Shown here piece by piece: positions 44,919 to 53,349 of a stretch of 64,000 nucleotides of DNA (position 1 is its first letter; every line of letters starts with the position of its first letter). The notes under the pieces were generated by a model, which ran no database searches, was not told the DNA's origin, and saw only the letters and a program-made list of their open reading frames with translations. Both the position numbers and the translations under genes were made by a program. The stretch comes from Myxococcus eversor (GTDB lineage Bacteria > Myxococcota > Myxococcia > Myxococcales > Myxococcaceae). The stretch covers positions 149,023 through 213,022 of the forward strand of contig NZ_JAAIXY010000020.1 in NCBI RefSeq assembly GCF_010894455.1, written 5' to 3'.

Positions 44919-46181
44919 TCATAAAAGTTCATGAGCGAGGGGTTGCGTCCGCGTGCGAAGAATGGGGCGCCGCTCGACGGCGAGCCGCTCCAGCAGGGAC
45001 GCGGCGCCAGCGCTTCCCGGGGCCTGGGCGAAGGCGTGTTGGAGCCGCCGCGCATGATGTCTCAAGGAGGCGTTGTCTCTCAGCGCTTCCACCTGCTCGC
45101 CGAGCCGGGCGACGGTGACATCCTCGGGGCGCAGGTGCACGGCGACGCCCGCGGCCAGACAGCGGAGGGTCAAGTCAGACTGCTCTCCACCGCCGCCGCC
45201 TGGAATGAGGAACAGGGGCAGTCCATGGGTGAGCGCGCCGAGCACGGCGGCCGTGGTGCTGCTGGAGATGATGCCCTGGGCAAAGGGCAGCACCGTGGCC
45301 TGGGGGACATGGGGCCGCACGAAGAAGTTGGCGGGCACGCGCCCCACGTCGCGGTCCAACCGGCCGGTGGAGGCCGCCACCCGGATGGGTTTGTCTCCGA
45401 GCGCGTCGCGCAATTCCTCCCAGAAGCCGGGAGAGTTGAACACGCGTCCGGGCTGGGCATAGAGGATGGGTTCTCCCGAGGCGCGCGCCTCCGTCAGCCA
45501 TTGCTCCAGCTCCGGGTTCGGCTCGATGAAGTCCCAGCCGAGGCTGCCCACCAGGTGGGTGACTTCAGGCAGCACGTCCAGCGGACCCTCGAGCTCCTCG
45601 ACAGTCTGAAGCAGGTGCAGGTCTCCCAGCAGCGGTGACTGGCTGGAGGGGACGTCCCGCTTGGGCAGCCAGAACATCTCGCTGCCCAAATCGTAGGACT
45701 CCATCAGCCGCGCGTAGCGGTCCTTGAGGAACTCGTCATAGGGGAGCGTGCCGGCGAGCCGGTGGACCTGGTAGGCGCGGAACTCGGGGGACATCCGCTC
45801 CAGCATGGCGTCGGTGGGCAGGATGCTGGCGGCCAGGCCGATGACCGCCGAGGGAATCTGGTGCCGGGCGCCCGCGAGCACCGCGCCGAAGGCCATGGCC
45901 TGTCCCACCAGCACGTCGGCGGGGAACTCGGTGAGGGCGTATTCGATGTGTTTCACCTGCCGGGCCTGCTCCAGCGGGTTGGCGGTGCGCTCGACGACGA
46001 AGCTGGGGCCGTCCTCCTTGCCGCGAGGAATGCGTCGCAGGCCCACCCGTTCCAGGAGCGGGCTCATGGTGGGGCCGGTGGCGAAGGCCACCTCATGGCC
46101 GTGCTTGCGCAGCTCCAGTGCCACGGAGATGGCGGGACCGAGGGAGCCGTAGCTGGTGAGGGACGTGAAGAGAAAGCGCAT
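44919..46181 (-). CDS. GT1-family glycosyltransferase (MGT/UGT type)
   Basis: This 420-residue GT-B enzyme starts at MRFLFTSLTSYGSLGPAISVALELRKHGHEVAFATGP, the normal start of the macrolide/flavonoid glycosyltransferase group. The C-terminal half has ILYAQPGRVFNSPGFWEELRDAL, NFFVRPHVPQATVLPFAQGIISSSTTAAVLGALTHGLPLFLIPGGGGGEQSDLTLRCLAAGVAV, the nucleotide-sugar site. The usual catalytic His-Gly near the N-terminus is replaced by SYGS, and the donor motif HGG-x-GT appears as SSSTTA, so donor choice or activity may differ. It is the gene before lanA on the same strand, 178 bp away, and divergent from the FAD oxidase. It could glycosylate the lanthipeptide or another small molecule. Confidence 0.85.
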   Translation of the reverse strand: MRFLFTSLTSYGSLGPAISVALELRKHGHEVAFATGPTMSPLLERVGLRRIPRGKEDGPSFVVERTANPLEQARQVKHIEYALTEFPADVLVGQAMAFGAVLAGARHQIPSAVIGLAASILPTDAMLERMSPEFRAYQVHRLAGTLPYDEFLKDRYARLMESYDLGSEMFWLPKRDVPSSQSPLLGDLHLLQTVEELEGPLDVLPEVTHLVGSLGWDFIEPNPELEQWLTEARASGEPILYAQPGRVFNSPGFWEELRDALGDKPIRVAASTGRLDRDVGRVPANFFVRPHVPQATVLPFAQGIISSSTTAAVLGALTHGLPLFLIPGGGGGEQSDLTLRCLAAGVAVHLRPEDVTVARLGEQVEALRDNASLRHHARRLQHAFAQAPGSAGAASLLERLAVERRPILRTRTQPLAHELL

Positions 46182-46353
46182 CGCCTGTCCTTCGGGGCGC
46201 CCGTGGCGCTCAGGTGCACTGCCAGCGACTGTAACAGCTTCTTGTTTCGCTGCTTTCACGGTGGCCTGTCTGTCTCGCCCCAACCTGGGTCATGATTCGG
46301 CCGAGCGCCGTGGCGGCGGGTGCGCGACGCGGGGTTCTTCCGGAGTGTGAAGC

Positions 46354-47718
46354 ATGGAGATGTCGGCGGCAGAGAAGGACGCACTCGTGAAGGCGCTCGG
46401 CGCCGGCGTCAGACAACCCATCCTTTCTTCACCGTTGGAGCTGCGGCCCTACAGCCACGACTTCGGCGGCATCCAGCAGCGGCATCCGGCCGTGGTGGTG
46501 CGTACCTGGAGCGAGCAGGACCTGGTCCACACGCTGAGGGTGGCGCGCGAGCGCGGTGTCTCCGTCACCGTCCGAGGCTCGGGCCACTCGCTGCGAGCGC
46601 AGTCGCTCAGCGACGGCGGCATCGTCGTGGAGAACGTGGGGGGCGAGCCCGACATCCTGGTGAACGAGGATGGCACGGTGGAAGTCACCACGCGCACGCG
46701 CTGGGGCGAGCTGGAGGCGGCGCTCAACATGGTGGGCCGCACCGCGCCCGTGCTCACGGACCACATGGCCACGGCGCTGGGTGGCACGCTGTCCGTCGCG
46801 GGTTATGGCGCGCGCTCGCTGCAGTACGGCGCGCACCTGGACCAGGTGGAGCGGCTGCGCCTCATCCTGCCGGATGGCTCCGCGCGCTGGTGCTCGCGGA
46901 CCGAGGACGGTGAGCTGTTCCAGTACGCGCTCGGGGGCTTCGGGCAGGTGGGCGTCATCGAGCGCGTCGTCATGCGGACGCATCCGTATCGTCCGGCGGT
47001 GCGCGTGCAGATCAACGAGTTCGACTCGTTGGGCGCGCTGGTGGAGTCCCTGGCATGGACCGCGGACTTCGACGGGGCCTCACCGGACCACTTCTTCGGA
47101 CAGCAGAAGCGCGGGCAGGTGCAGAGCGTCTTCGGCGCCAGCCACGAGGACGAGGCGAAGGCCGCGTCCACGCCGATTCCGGGGCCACTGGAGAAGCAGG
47201 CGCAGCGGCGCACGCACCTGCTCGTCCGTCCGGGCTACTTCATCCAGGCGCGGACGCGGGCCGACGGCCCCCTGGACACGTTGCCCCGCCAGTATTGGAG
47301 CGACTACTGCTTCGACTACGAGGGCCTGAAGGCCTTCGTGCAATACCTGGAGGCCGGTCCACGCGAGCGCGTCTGGGACGACAACTGTCTGGTGCGGATG
47401 CTGGCGTTGAAGCGGGGCGAGGTGCGCTGGCCGTTCGACATCCGCTCGATTGGGACGACGGCGTCGAGGCTCTACGGCATCGGCGTCTACTACCGCATCG
47501 AACCCGGCGAGGACGCGAAGGCGGAGCTGGCCCGGCAGGCGCACCGCGACTTCCTGGCGCGCTGCCTGGAGCTGGGTGGCCGGCCGTATCTCTACGGCTG
47601 CAACGAGCTGACGCCAGAGTTGATGCAGCGCTTCTACGGCGACGCGTATGCGCGACTGAAAGTGCTGCGACGGGAGCTGGACCCGGACGGGCTGCTCAAT
47701 CCGGGCGGGCTCCCCTGA
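46354..47718 (+). CDS. FAD-linked oxidase (berberine-bridge/cytokinin oxidase type)
   Basis: This 454-residue flavoprotein starts at ATG 46354; a second ATG six bases on is equally good. The PCMH FAD-binding domain has AVVVRTWSEQDLVHTLRVARERGVSVTVRGSGHSLRAQSLSDGG, where the His in GSGHS is the usual covalent FAD ligand, then DHMATALGGTLSVAGYGARSLQYGAHLDQVERL and FGQVGVIERVVMRT. The C-terminal substrate domain is of the BBE/cytokinin-oxidase kind and ends LDPDGLLNPGGLP. There is no signal peptide. It is divergent from the glycosyltransferase over a 172-bp shared upstream region and ends three bases from the next convergent gene. The substrate is unknown; a tailoring role is possible. Confidence 0.85.
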   Translation: MEMSAAEKDALVKALGAGVRQPILSSPLELRPYSHDFGGIQQRHPAVVVRTWSEQDLVHTLRVARERGVSVTVRGSGHSLRAQSLSDGGIVVENVGGEPDILVNEDGTVEVTTRTRWGELEAALNMVGRTAPVLTDHMATALGGTLSVAGYGARSLQYGAHLDQVERLRLILPDGSARWCSRTEDGELFQYALGGFGQVGVIERVVMRTHPYRPAVRVQINEFDSLGALVESLAWTADFDGASPDHFFGQQKRGQVQSVFGASHEDEAKAASTPIPGPLEKQAQRRTHLLVRPGYFIQARTRADGPLDTLPRQYWSDYCFDYEGLKAFVQYLEAGPRERVWDDNCLVRMLALKRGEVRWPFDIRSIGTTASRLYGIGVYYRIEPGEDAKAELARQAHRDFLARCLELGGRPYLYGCNELTPELMQRFYGDAYARLKVLRRELDPDGLLNPGGLP

Positions 47719-47721
47719 CGC

Positions 47722-48993
47722 CTACTCGGGGCGGAGCAGGCCCCGGGCCACGAGCACCTTGAGGACCTCGTGGGCCTGCTCGAGACGGAGGCCGCCCGTC
47801 CACATCTCCACTTCGGCCAGGGAGAAGCGCTGTCGCTCGGAGAGGGCGCGTATCAGGGGCAGCGCGTCTCCACCGAGGGCGACCTCCGTGTTCGCGCCAT
47901 AGACATACACCATCGACATCGCGGCGCCCGGCGTGGCGGGGCGCGCGGCGTAGACGAGGGGATATGGCTCGGTGCGCACCAGGACGACGTCGGGCTGGAG
48001 CGGTGTCTCCGCCGTCTGGCGGGCCGGGGCTGGCTGGGGACTGGTGGTGGTGGCGCGTCTCCACAGGCGCTCCAGCTCCGTGTCATCCGCCGCCAGCTTT
48101 CCGAGCAGTGATTGCAACTCCTCCAGGCGGGTGGAGATGAACCGCCGCACCTCGGGGGGCATGGCACCACCCGTGGTGGGCGAGGCGAGCGAGGCGGGGA
48201 CGAGGGCGCGCCACTCCACGCGGCCCTGGAGCACCCGCTCCAGCTCCGGTCCGAGGATGCCGAAGAAGCCCACCGTCTCGCAGGCCATGTTCATCGCGAG
48301 GGAGGACTCGGTATTGGCCTTCGCGTCGTGCCAGCAGCCCGGCGGGAGGTAGAGCAGGTCGCCCGGCTCCAGCAGCACCTCCTCGAACTGGCTCGCATCC
48401 GGGGTGGCCACGTCCTTGATGGGCTTGCCGTCGCTCTGCCGGACGCGGCCGTCCTGCTCGACGATGGCGTTGCGCAGCGGGTAGTTCATGGCGGGCTGGC
48501 GCGAGTACCGCCACTGCTTGCGGCCCTCAATCTGGATGACCATCGCGTGGCGCGCGTCGTAGTGCGTGTCCAGGCCCTCGCCCGGCGGGGACAGGTAGCA
48601 GTTGAAGCGGACGGGGCTCGTCAACTGGAGCTGGCGTTTGATATCGGCCGCGAAGCGCGCGAGCCCCGGGTCTCCCGCGCCGATGTCGTTGACGCAGACG
48701 GTGGTGCGCGAGGTGAGCGCCTCGCGGACCTGCTGCGGCTCAATCTGGATGGCGGCGTACTGGTCGTGACGGTTGCGCCAGAAGGAGTGGATGCCGAAGG
48801 ACGCGGGGGCTCGCTTGTCGAAGCCCGCGTGGAGGATGGCCCTGTCGAACCGCTCGCGGTCGAACAGCCCCTTGAACTTCCCGGGCGTGCCCCGGACGAA
48901 GAGCGCCTTCTTCTCCCAGTACTCGGCGAGGAAATCCTCGGGAGTGATGGGATGCAGCAGCTCCGCGAGTTCACGGCCGGTACCACCGAGCAT
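47722..48993 (-). CDS. JmjC-like cupin 2-oxoglutarate oxygenase (ROXA/cupin_4 type)
   Basis: This 423-residue protein starts at MLGGTGRELAELLHPITPEDFLAEYWEKKALFVRG, the standard opening of bacterial JmjC-type ribosomal oxygenases. The iron site is complete: His144 and Asp146 (LDTHYDARHAMVIQIEGRKQWRY) with distal His222 (PPGCWHD). A helical dimerisation part and a winged-helix-like C-terminus (LSERQRFSLAEVEMWTGGLRLEQAHEVLKVLVARGLLRP) follow. Family members hydroxylate proteins such as ribosomal proteins, or peptides. No ribosomal-protein gene is adjacent, so the target is unknown. Confidence 0.88.
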   Translation of the reverse strand: MLGGTGRELAELLHPITPEDFLAEYWEKKALFVRGTPGKFKGLFDRERFDRAILHAGFDKRAPASFGIHSFWRNRHDQYAAIQIEPQQVREALTSRTTVCVNDIGAGDPGLARFAADIKRQLQLTSPVRFNCYLSPPGEGLDTHYDARHAMVIQIEGRKQWRYSRQPAMNYPLRNAIVEQDGRVRQSDGKPIKDVATPDASQFEEVLLEPGDLLYLPPGCWHDAKANTESSLAMNMACETVGFFGILGPELERVLQGRVEWRALVPASLASPTTGGAMPPEVRRFISTRLEELQSLLGKLAADDTELERLWRRATTTSPQPAPARQTAETPLQPDVVLVRTEPYPLVYAARPATPGAAMSMVYVYGANTEVALGGDALPLIRALSERQRFSLAEVEMWTGGLRLEQAHEVLKVLVARGLLRPE

Positions 48994-49079
48994 CGGAAGA
49001 CCCCTTGCACGAGTTGGCGATGTCTCAACGGTAGTCGCGAGACATGGCGCGCGTCGAGACACCCTCCGTTTCGCCCGGG

Positions 49080-49496
49080 TCAGGGCGCTGGTGCGAACGT
49101 GGTTTGGATGTCCAGGGCTCGGGACAGCGTGAGCGTCACGGGCGTCTTGGCGGCGATTTCGAGCAGGCGGGCGCGCTGCTCCTCGCTCACGGTGGGGCCC
49201 ACGGAGAGCACGCGCTCCACGCGCTCGGTGCCGTTCTCGCGGAAGAGCTTGAGCTTCACGGTGAGGGGCCCCAGGTCCCAGCCCTTGCGCGCGGCGTACA
49301 TCTTCAAGGTGATGGCGGTGCACGCGCCCAATGAGCCCATCAGCAGTTGATAGGGCGCCGGGCCCTGGTCCGCGCCACCAAGGGCTGTGGGCTCGTCAGC
49401 CTGGAAGTGGTGCTTGCCGGTGCGAATCGACTGCGTGTAGCCGGCCTGGCTCTCGACGACGGCCGCCGCGAGCAGCGTGGAGTCTGGGGTGGTCAT
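49080..49496 (-). CDS. OsmC-family protein lacking the second active-site Cys
   Basis: This 138-residue protein starts at MTTPDSTLLAAAVV; an ATG three codons upstream is also possible. It has the OsmC/Ohr core: GADQGPAPYQLLMGSLGACTAITLKMYAARKGW with the first Cys near residue 59, and a late IAAKTPVTLTLSRAL segment. In active OsmC/Ohr proteins that place reads KCPV; here the Cys is Thr, and the protein has only one Cys overall. A dithiol peroxidase mechanism is therefore unlikely. It may be a single-Cys relative with another role. The gene is divergent from chrA. Confidence 0.85.
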   Translation of the reverse strand: MTTPDSTLLAAAVVESQAGYTQSIRTGKHHFQADEPTALGGADQGPAPYQLLMGSLGACTAITLKMYAARKGWDLGPLTVKLKLFRENGTERVERVLSVGPTVSEEQRARLLEIAAKTPVTLTLSRALDIQTTFAPAP

Positions 49497-49601
49497 GCCG
49501 GGCATGAATCCAGGACGCGGCCCGCGTGACAAGGACCGTGCATGGGTGGGAAGTCGCTTGGTTGTTTCAGCGGCGCATCCCTCTTCCTGGGGTAGCTTTT
49601 C

Positions 49602-50804
49602 GTGGAGATGCCTTCCCTGGAGCCCGCGAGCCCCACGTCTTCCTCGCCGAGCGACCGAGCCGCCGTGCTCCGGGAGCTGGCGTTGCTGTTCCTCCGGCTG
49701 GGCACCACGGCCTTCGGTGGACCCGCCGCGCACATCGCGCTCATGGAGGACGAGGTGGTGCGCCGTCGGCGCTGGCTCACGCGCGAGGAGTTCGTGGACC
49801 TGCTCGGCGCGGCGAACCTCATCCCCGGTCCCAACTCCACGGAGCTGGCCATCCACATCGGCCACCGGCGCGGCGGCTGGCCCGGCCTGCTGGTCGCCGG
49901 GGTCTGCTTCATCCTCCCGGCGTTCCTCATCGTCACCAGCTTCGCCTGGGCCTACTCACGCTTCGGCACCCTGCCGGACGTGAGCGCGCTCTTGTCCGGG
50001 GTGAAGGCCGTCATCATCGCCGTGGTGCTGCAAGCGCTGTGGGGGCTGTCGCTCACCGTGGTGAAGACGAAGCTCGCCGCCGTCGTGGCCTTGTGCTCCG
50101 TCTCGGCGGCGTTCCTCGGCGTCAACGAGCTGCTGCTCCTGTTGCTGTCGGGGCTCGGGGTGCTCGCGTGGCGCGCGGTGGAGCACCGCCGGGCGCGGGG
50201 GCCCTCGTCGAACTCCATGGTGTCGCCATGGGCGCTGATGCTTCCCCTGGGCGGGGCCAGCGCGGCCGTGCCCTTCACGCAGCAGGGCCTGTTCCTCTTC
50301 TTCCTGAAGGTGGGTTCGGTGCTGTACGGCAGCGGTTACGTGCTGCTGGCCTTCCTGCGCGCTGATTTGGTGGAGAGGCTGGGCTGGCTGTCGGAGGCGC
50401 AGTTGCTGGACGCGGTGGCGGTGGGGCAGGTGACGCCCGGTCCTGTCTTCACCACGGCCACGTTCATCGGCTACGTGCTCGGGGGAATGACGGGAGCGGT
50501 GGTGGCCACGGTGGGCATCTTCCTGCCCGCGTTCTTCTTCGTCGCGCTCAGCGGGCCGCTGGTGCCGCGATTGCGCGCCTCCTGGGCGGCGGGAGCGTTC
50601 CTGGATGGTGTCAACGCGGCGTCGCTGGCGCTGATGGCCGTGGTGACGTGGCAACTCAGCCGGGCGGCGCTGGTGGACGCGTGGACGGTGGGGCTCGCCA
50701 TCGCGTCCGCTGTGTTGTTGCTTCGCTTCCGCGTCAACTCCGCCTGGCTGGTGCTGGGCGGAGGCGCGGTGGGGTGGCTGGTGAAGAGCCTCAGCGCGGG
50801 GTGA
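49602..50804 (+). CDS. chrA: Chromate/anion transporter ChrA
   Basis: This 400-residue protein has two homologous CHR domains. The first is LALLFLRLGTTAFGGPAAHIALMEDEVVRRRRWLTREEFVDLLGAANLIPGPNSTELAIHIG, the second FFLKVGSVLYGSGYVLLAFLRADLVERLGWLSEAQLLDAVAVGQVTPGPVFTTATFIGY, together about ten membrane helices. CHR proteins export chromate by proton antiport or carry related oxyanions. The start is GTG 49602 with GGGGTAG upstream, or ATG six bases later. The last 14 bases overlap the convergent small secreted protein gene. Confidence 0.93.
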   Translation: MEMPSLEPASPTSSSPSDRAAVLRELALLFLRLGTTAFGGPAAHIALMEDEVVRRRRWLTREEFVDLLGAANLIPGPNSTELAIHIGHRRGGWPGLLVAGVCFILPAFLIVTSFAWAYSRFGTLPDVSALLSGVKAVIIAVVLQALWGLSLTVVKTKLAAVVALCSVSAAFLGVNELLLLLLSGLGVLAWRAVEHRRARGPSSNSMVSPWALMLPLGGASAAVPFTQQGLFLFFLKVGSVLYGSGYVLLAFLRADLVERLGWLSEAQLLDAVAVGQVTPGPVFTTATFIGYVLGGMTGAVVATVGIFLPAFFFVALSGPLVPRLRASWAAGAFLDGVNAASLALMAVVTWQLSRAALVDAWTVGLAIASAVLLLRFRVNSAWLVLGGGAVGWLVKSLSAG

Positions 50805-51270
50805 GCGTCGCCTCGCAGCGGGCCACTTCGTCTCCGGACAGGTCGCTGCGCCGGTCGATGCACGTCAGGCGCAGCTTGTCGCCCTCGAGCGTGTTCTCGC
50901 AGTGTCGGTTGGCGTCGATGGTCGTCGTGGAGCCCGCGTCCGCTCGCACGACACCGCCATCCGCGCCCAGGTGCACGGTGTGGTTGCGGTCATGCAGCGA
51001 CCATTCGCCCTTGGGAATGTCCAGGGAGTCCTGGGTCGAATCGCCGAAGGCGGGGAACCCCAGCGCCTCCGCGCCCTGCGTGGTGACTTCGCACGAGTCC
51101 TCATCCGAAAGGACGCGGAAGGTGCCATTGGTGCCGCAGGTGTTGCCGCTGACGTCGAAGGCGACATTGAGCGCGCCGTGCTCGCAGCGGCGCGACGAGT
51201 CGGCGACGAGCAGCAGCCCGGTGGTGGCCAGTGCGGCGACGGTGGCGAGGTTTCTCAGCAAGGGCTTCAT
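50791..51270 (-). CDS. Small exported protein, unknown function
   Basis: This 159-residue protein starts at MKPLLRNLATVAALATTGLLLVADSSRRCEHG, a signal or anchor segment. The remainder has six cysteines and a beta-rich pattern (ALNVAFDVSGNTCGTNGTFRVLSDEDSCEVTTQG, NHTVHLGADGGVV, LRLTCIDRRSDLSGDEVARCEATL) typical of small secreted myxobacterial proteins. The family is unrecognised. It is translationally coupled to the upstream membrane protein (ATGA), and its stop overlaps the chrA 3' end by 14 bases. Confidence 0.7.
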   Translation of the reverse strand: MKPLLRNLATVAALATTGLLLVADSSRRCEHGALNVAFDVSGNTCGTNGTFRVLSDEDSCEVTTQGAEALGFPAFGDSTQDSLDIPKGEWSLHDRNHTVHLGADGGVVRADAGSTTTIDANRHCENTLEGDKLRLTCIDRRSDLSGDEVARCEATLTPR

Positions 51271-51725
51271 GACAAGGCTCCGGGGGGAGTGAGGGACGTG
51301 GCCGGCGTCTGGGAGAGCAGCGTGGCGCGGCCGTACAGCATCGCCACCGCGATGAAGGGCAGGGTGAGCAGGTCCGTGGGGTCGGCCACCGCGCGGAAGC
51401 CGGTGAGTCCGAACGGTGCGCCCAGGGGACGCAGCCATTGACAGAAGAGGTCCGCGAGCGGCTGCGACACCTTGAGCGCGGTGAACAGCACGGCGGTCAG
51501 CGCCGCGCCCACTCCCAGCCGGACACCTCGCGGCCAGCGAGTCGCGAGGGCCAGCAGCGCGGACACGTAGAGCGGCAGGAAGAAGCAGATGGCCACATCC
51601 GACAGCTTGCCGGTGAGCGTGTTGTGAAAGGCGGGCTTGAGCCAGCGGTCATTCACCGCCATCAACGCCACGGCCGCCAGGGGCAGTGGGGCGAAGAACT
51701 CTGGCAGGCGAGGCAGGGCCTTCAC
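51267..51725 (-). CDS. Small integral membrane protein, unknown function
   Basis: This 152-residue protein has about four hydrophobic segments (FFAPLPLAAVALMAV, DVAICFFLPLYVSALLALA, LGVGAALTAVLFTALKVS, DLLTLPFIAVAMLYG) and motifs NDRWLKPAFHNTLTGKLSDVA and DPTDLLTLP that look conserved. No family is recognised. It overlaps both neighbours (upstream synthase-like gene and downstream exported protein) by four bases, so the three genes form one operon. Confidence 0.7.
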   Translation of the reverse strand: MKALPRLPEFFAPLPLAAVALMAVNDRWLKPAFHNTLTGKLSDVAICFFLPLYVSALLALATRWPRGVRLGVGAALTAVLFTALKVSQPLADLFCQWLRPLGAPFGLTGFRAVADPTDLLTLPFIAVAMLYGRATLLSQTPATSLTPPGALS

Positions 51726-53215
51726 CGCAGCCCCTCCGGCCGCACCAGTGCACGCAGGAGGATGGCGTCGGTGAGCAGCTCCACCGGAGCCCGGTCATCC
51801 GTCAGGGGCTCCCCCGAGGCCACCGCGCGCAGCTCTCCGACGACACGCGTCGCCAGCGGGCGCAGCGAGAGTGGGAGCCGCTCCGTCCTCGCGGCCAGCC
51901 GCTCCGCCATGCCCTCCTCGCCCGCGAAGAAGAGCGTGTTGCTGTGGTTGCGCGCATCCGCGGCGAGCACTCGGGGGAACACGGACGCCAGCGTGCCGCC
52001 CACCGCGTCCACCACCCCTCGCTCCTCGCGGAAACGGCCCACGTTGAAGCACGCCACTCCGCCAGGAACGAGGTGCTCCGCCACGCTCCGCGCGAACTCA
52101 CGGGTCGTCAGATGGAAGGGCACATAGGGGAAGCGGAACGCGTCGACGATGATGACGTCGTAGCGCCGCCAGTCCGACTCCAGGAACGCGCGTGCATCCC
52201 CGACGTGCACCTCCACCTCGGCCCCCAGTCCGAAGTGCGTCCGCGCCAGCCGCACCACCGCCGCGTCCAGCTCCACGCCCACCACCCGCGCCCCCAGATA
52301 CGTCTCGCGCAGCCCGCGCGCGCTGGTGCCCGCCCCCAACCCCAGCAGCAACACGCGAGGCGCCCGAGGCTCCGCGCGCGCCATCGCCGGCGTCAACAGG
52401 TAGTGCGCGAAGACCTCTTCCCGCACCGGCTGCCCGGGCAACCACGTGCTCTGCACCGCGAAGCCCTCGTCGAACACCAGGCTCCGAGTCCCCTCGGGAG
52501 ACTCCAGCACCTGCACGAAGGCATGGGGGGACTCGGCCACCTCCAGCGCTCGCGGATGTCGCGGCAGTGCATGGATTCCGAACGCCAGCGCCACCACCGG
52601 CACGCCCACCGCCACCACCCGCCACCTCCACCCGAGCCCGTGTGCCGCCGTCAGCCCGAGCAGCCCCGCGAAACACGCCATCGCCCGCGCGGTGCCCAGC
52701 CACGGCAGCACCACGAAGGCCGCCAGCAGCGTCCCGGCGATGCTCCCCAGTGTGGACGCCGAGGACAGCCGCCCCGCATGCGCCCCCGCCGACGCCACGC
52801 CGCCCAGCCCCACCCGCAACAGGAACGGCCCCACCGCGCCCAGCGCCAGCAGCGGCGGCACCGCCACCAGCACCACCAACGCCACGCGCCCCATGGCCTC
52901 CAGTGGACGCCCCGTCATCACCGCCGTCGTGGCCCCCGGCAAGAGGGCCCTCGCCAGGAAGGGCAGGGCCGCCAGGAGCAGCGCCGCGACACACAGCGCC
53001 ATGCGCAGCGGCTCCAGTCGCTCCGCGCGGTCTGCCCATCGCCCGCCCAGGTGCGCCCCCAGCGCAAGCCCTCCCAGCACCAGGGAGATGAGCGCCGCCC
53101 ACACCGGCGTGCTGCTCCCGAAGTAGGGGGCCACCAGTCGCGAGGCGGCCATCTCCGACGCCATCACCGTGGCGCCAGAGAGGAAGGACAACCACGTCAG
53201 TGAAGAGGGCTTCAT
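51722..53215 (-). CDS. MFS-like membrane domain fused to spermidine synthase-type domain
   Basis: This 497-residue protein joins a six- or seven-helix membrane domain (1-215; LSFLSGATVMASEMAASRLVAPYFGSSTPVWAALISLVLGGLALGAHLGGRWADR) to a spermidine synthase-like Rossmann domain (about 225-450). The latter has VLLLGLGAGTSARGLRETYLGARVVGVELD, VHVGDARAFLESDWRRYDVIIVDAF and FHLTTREFA. In the usual G-G-G-x-G-x-x-x-R-E motif the sequence is GLGAGTSARGL, and the DAF in place of DPxG/DxxxP suggests an altered substrate site. Such fused proteins are widespread and their substrate is unsettled; true polyamine synthesis is not assured. Confidence 0.88.
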   Translation of the reverse strand: MKPSSLTWLSFLSGATVMASEMAASRLVAPYFGSSTPVWAALISLVLGGLALGAHLGGRWADRAERLEPLRMALCVAALLLAALPFLARALLPGATTAVMTGRPLEAMGRVALVVLVAVPPLLALGAVGPFLLRVGLGGVASAGAHAGRLSSASTLGSIAGTLLAAFVVLPWLGTARAMACFAGLLGLTAAHGLGWRWRVVAVGVPVVALAFGIHALPRHPRALEVAESPHAFVQVLESPEGTRSLVFDEGFAVQSTWLPGQPVREEVFAHYLLTPAMARAEPRAPRVLLLGLGAGTSARGLRETYLGARVVGVELDAAVVRLARTHFGLGAEVEVHVGDARAFLESDWRRYDVIIVDAFRFPYVPFHLTTREFARSVAEHLVPGGVACFNVGRFREERGVVDAVGGTLASVFPRVLAADARNHSNTLFFAGEEGMAERLAARTERLPLSLRPLATRVVGELRAVASGEPLTDDRAPVELLTDAILLRALVRPEGLR

Positions 53216-53349
53216 GAGCGGGGGCCCGGATGAGCAAGGCCCGTTCCATACTCAACAGCCCGTAACTCCACGGCCCCAGGGGAGGAACCCCGAGGTGCGG
53301 GCGACAAGGCTGTCAGTGACTCACGGCTCCACTGACAGCGGTGTCACGC

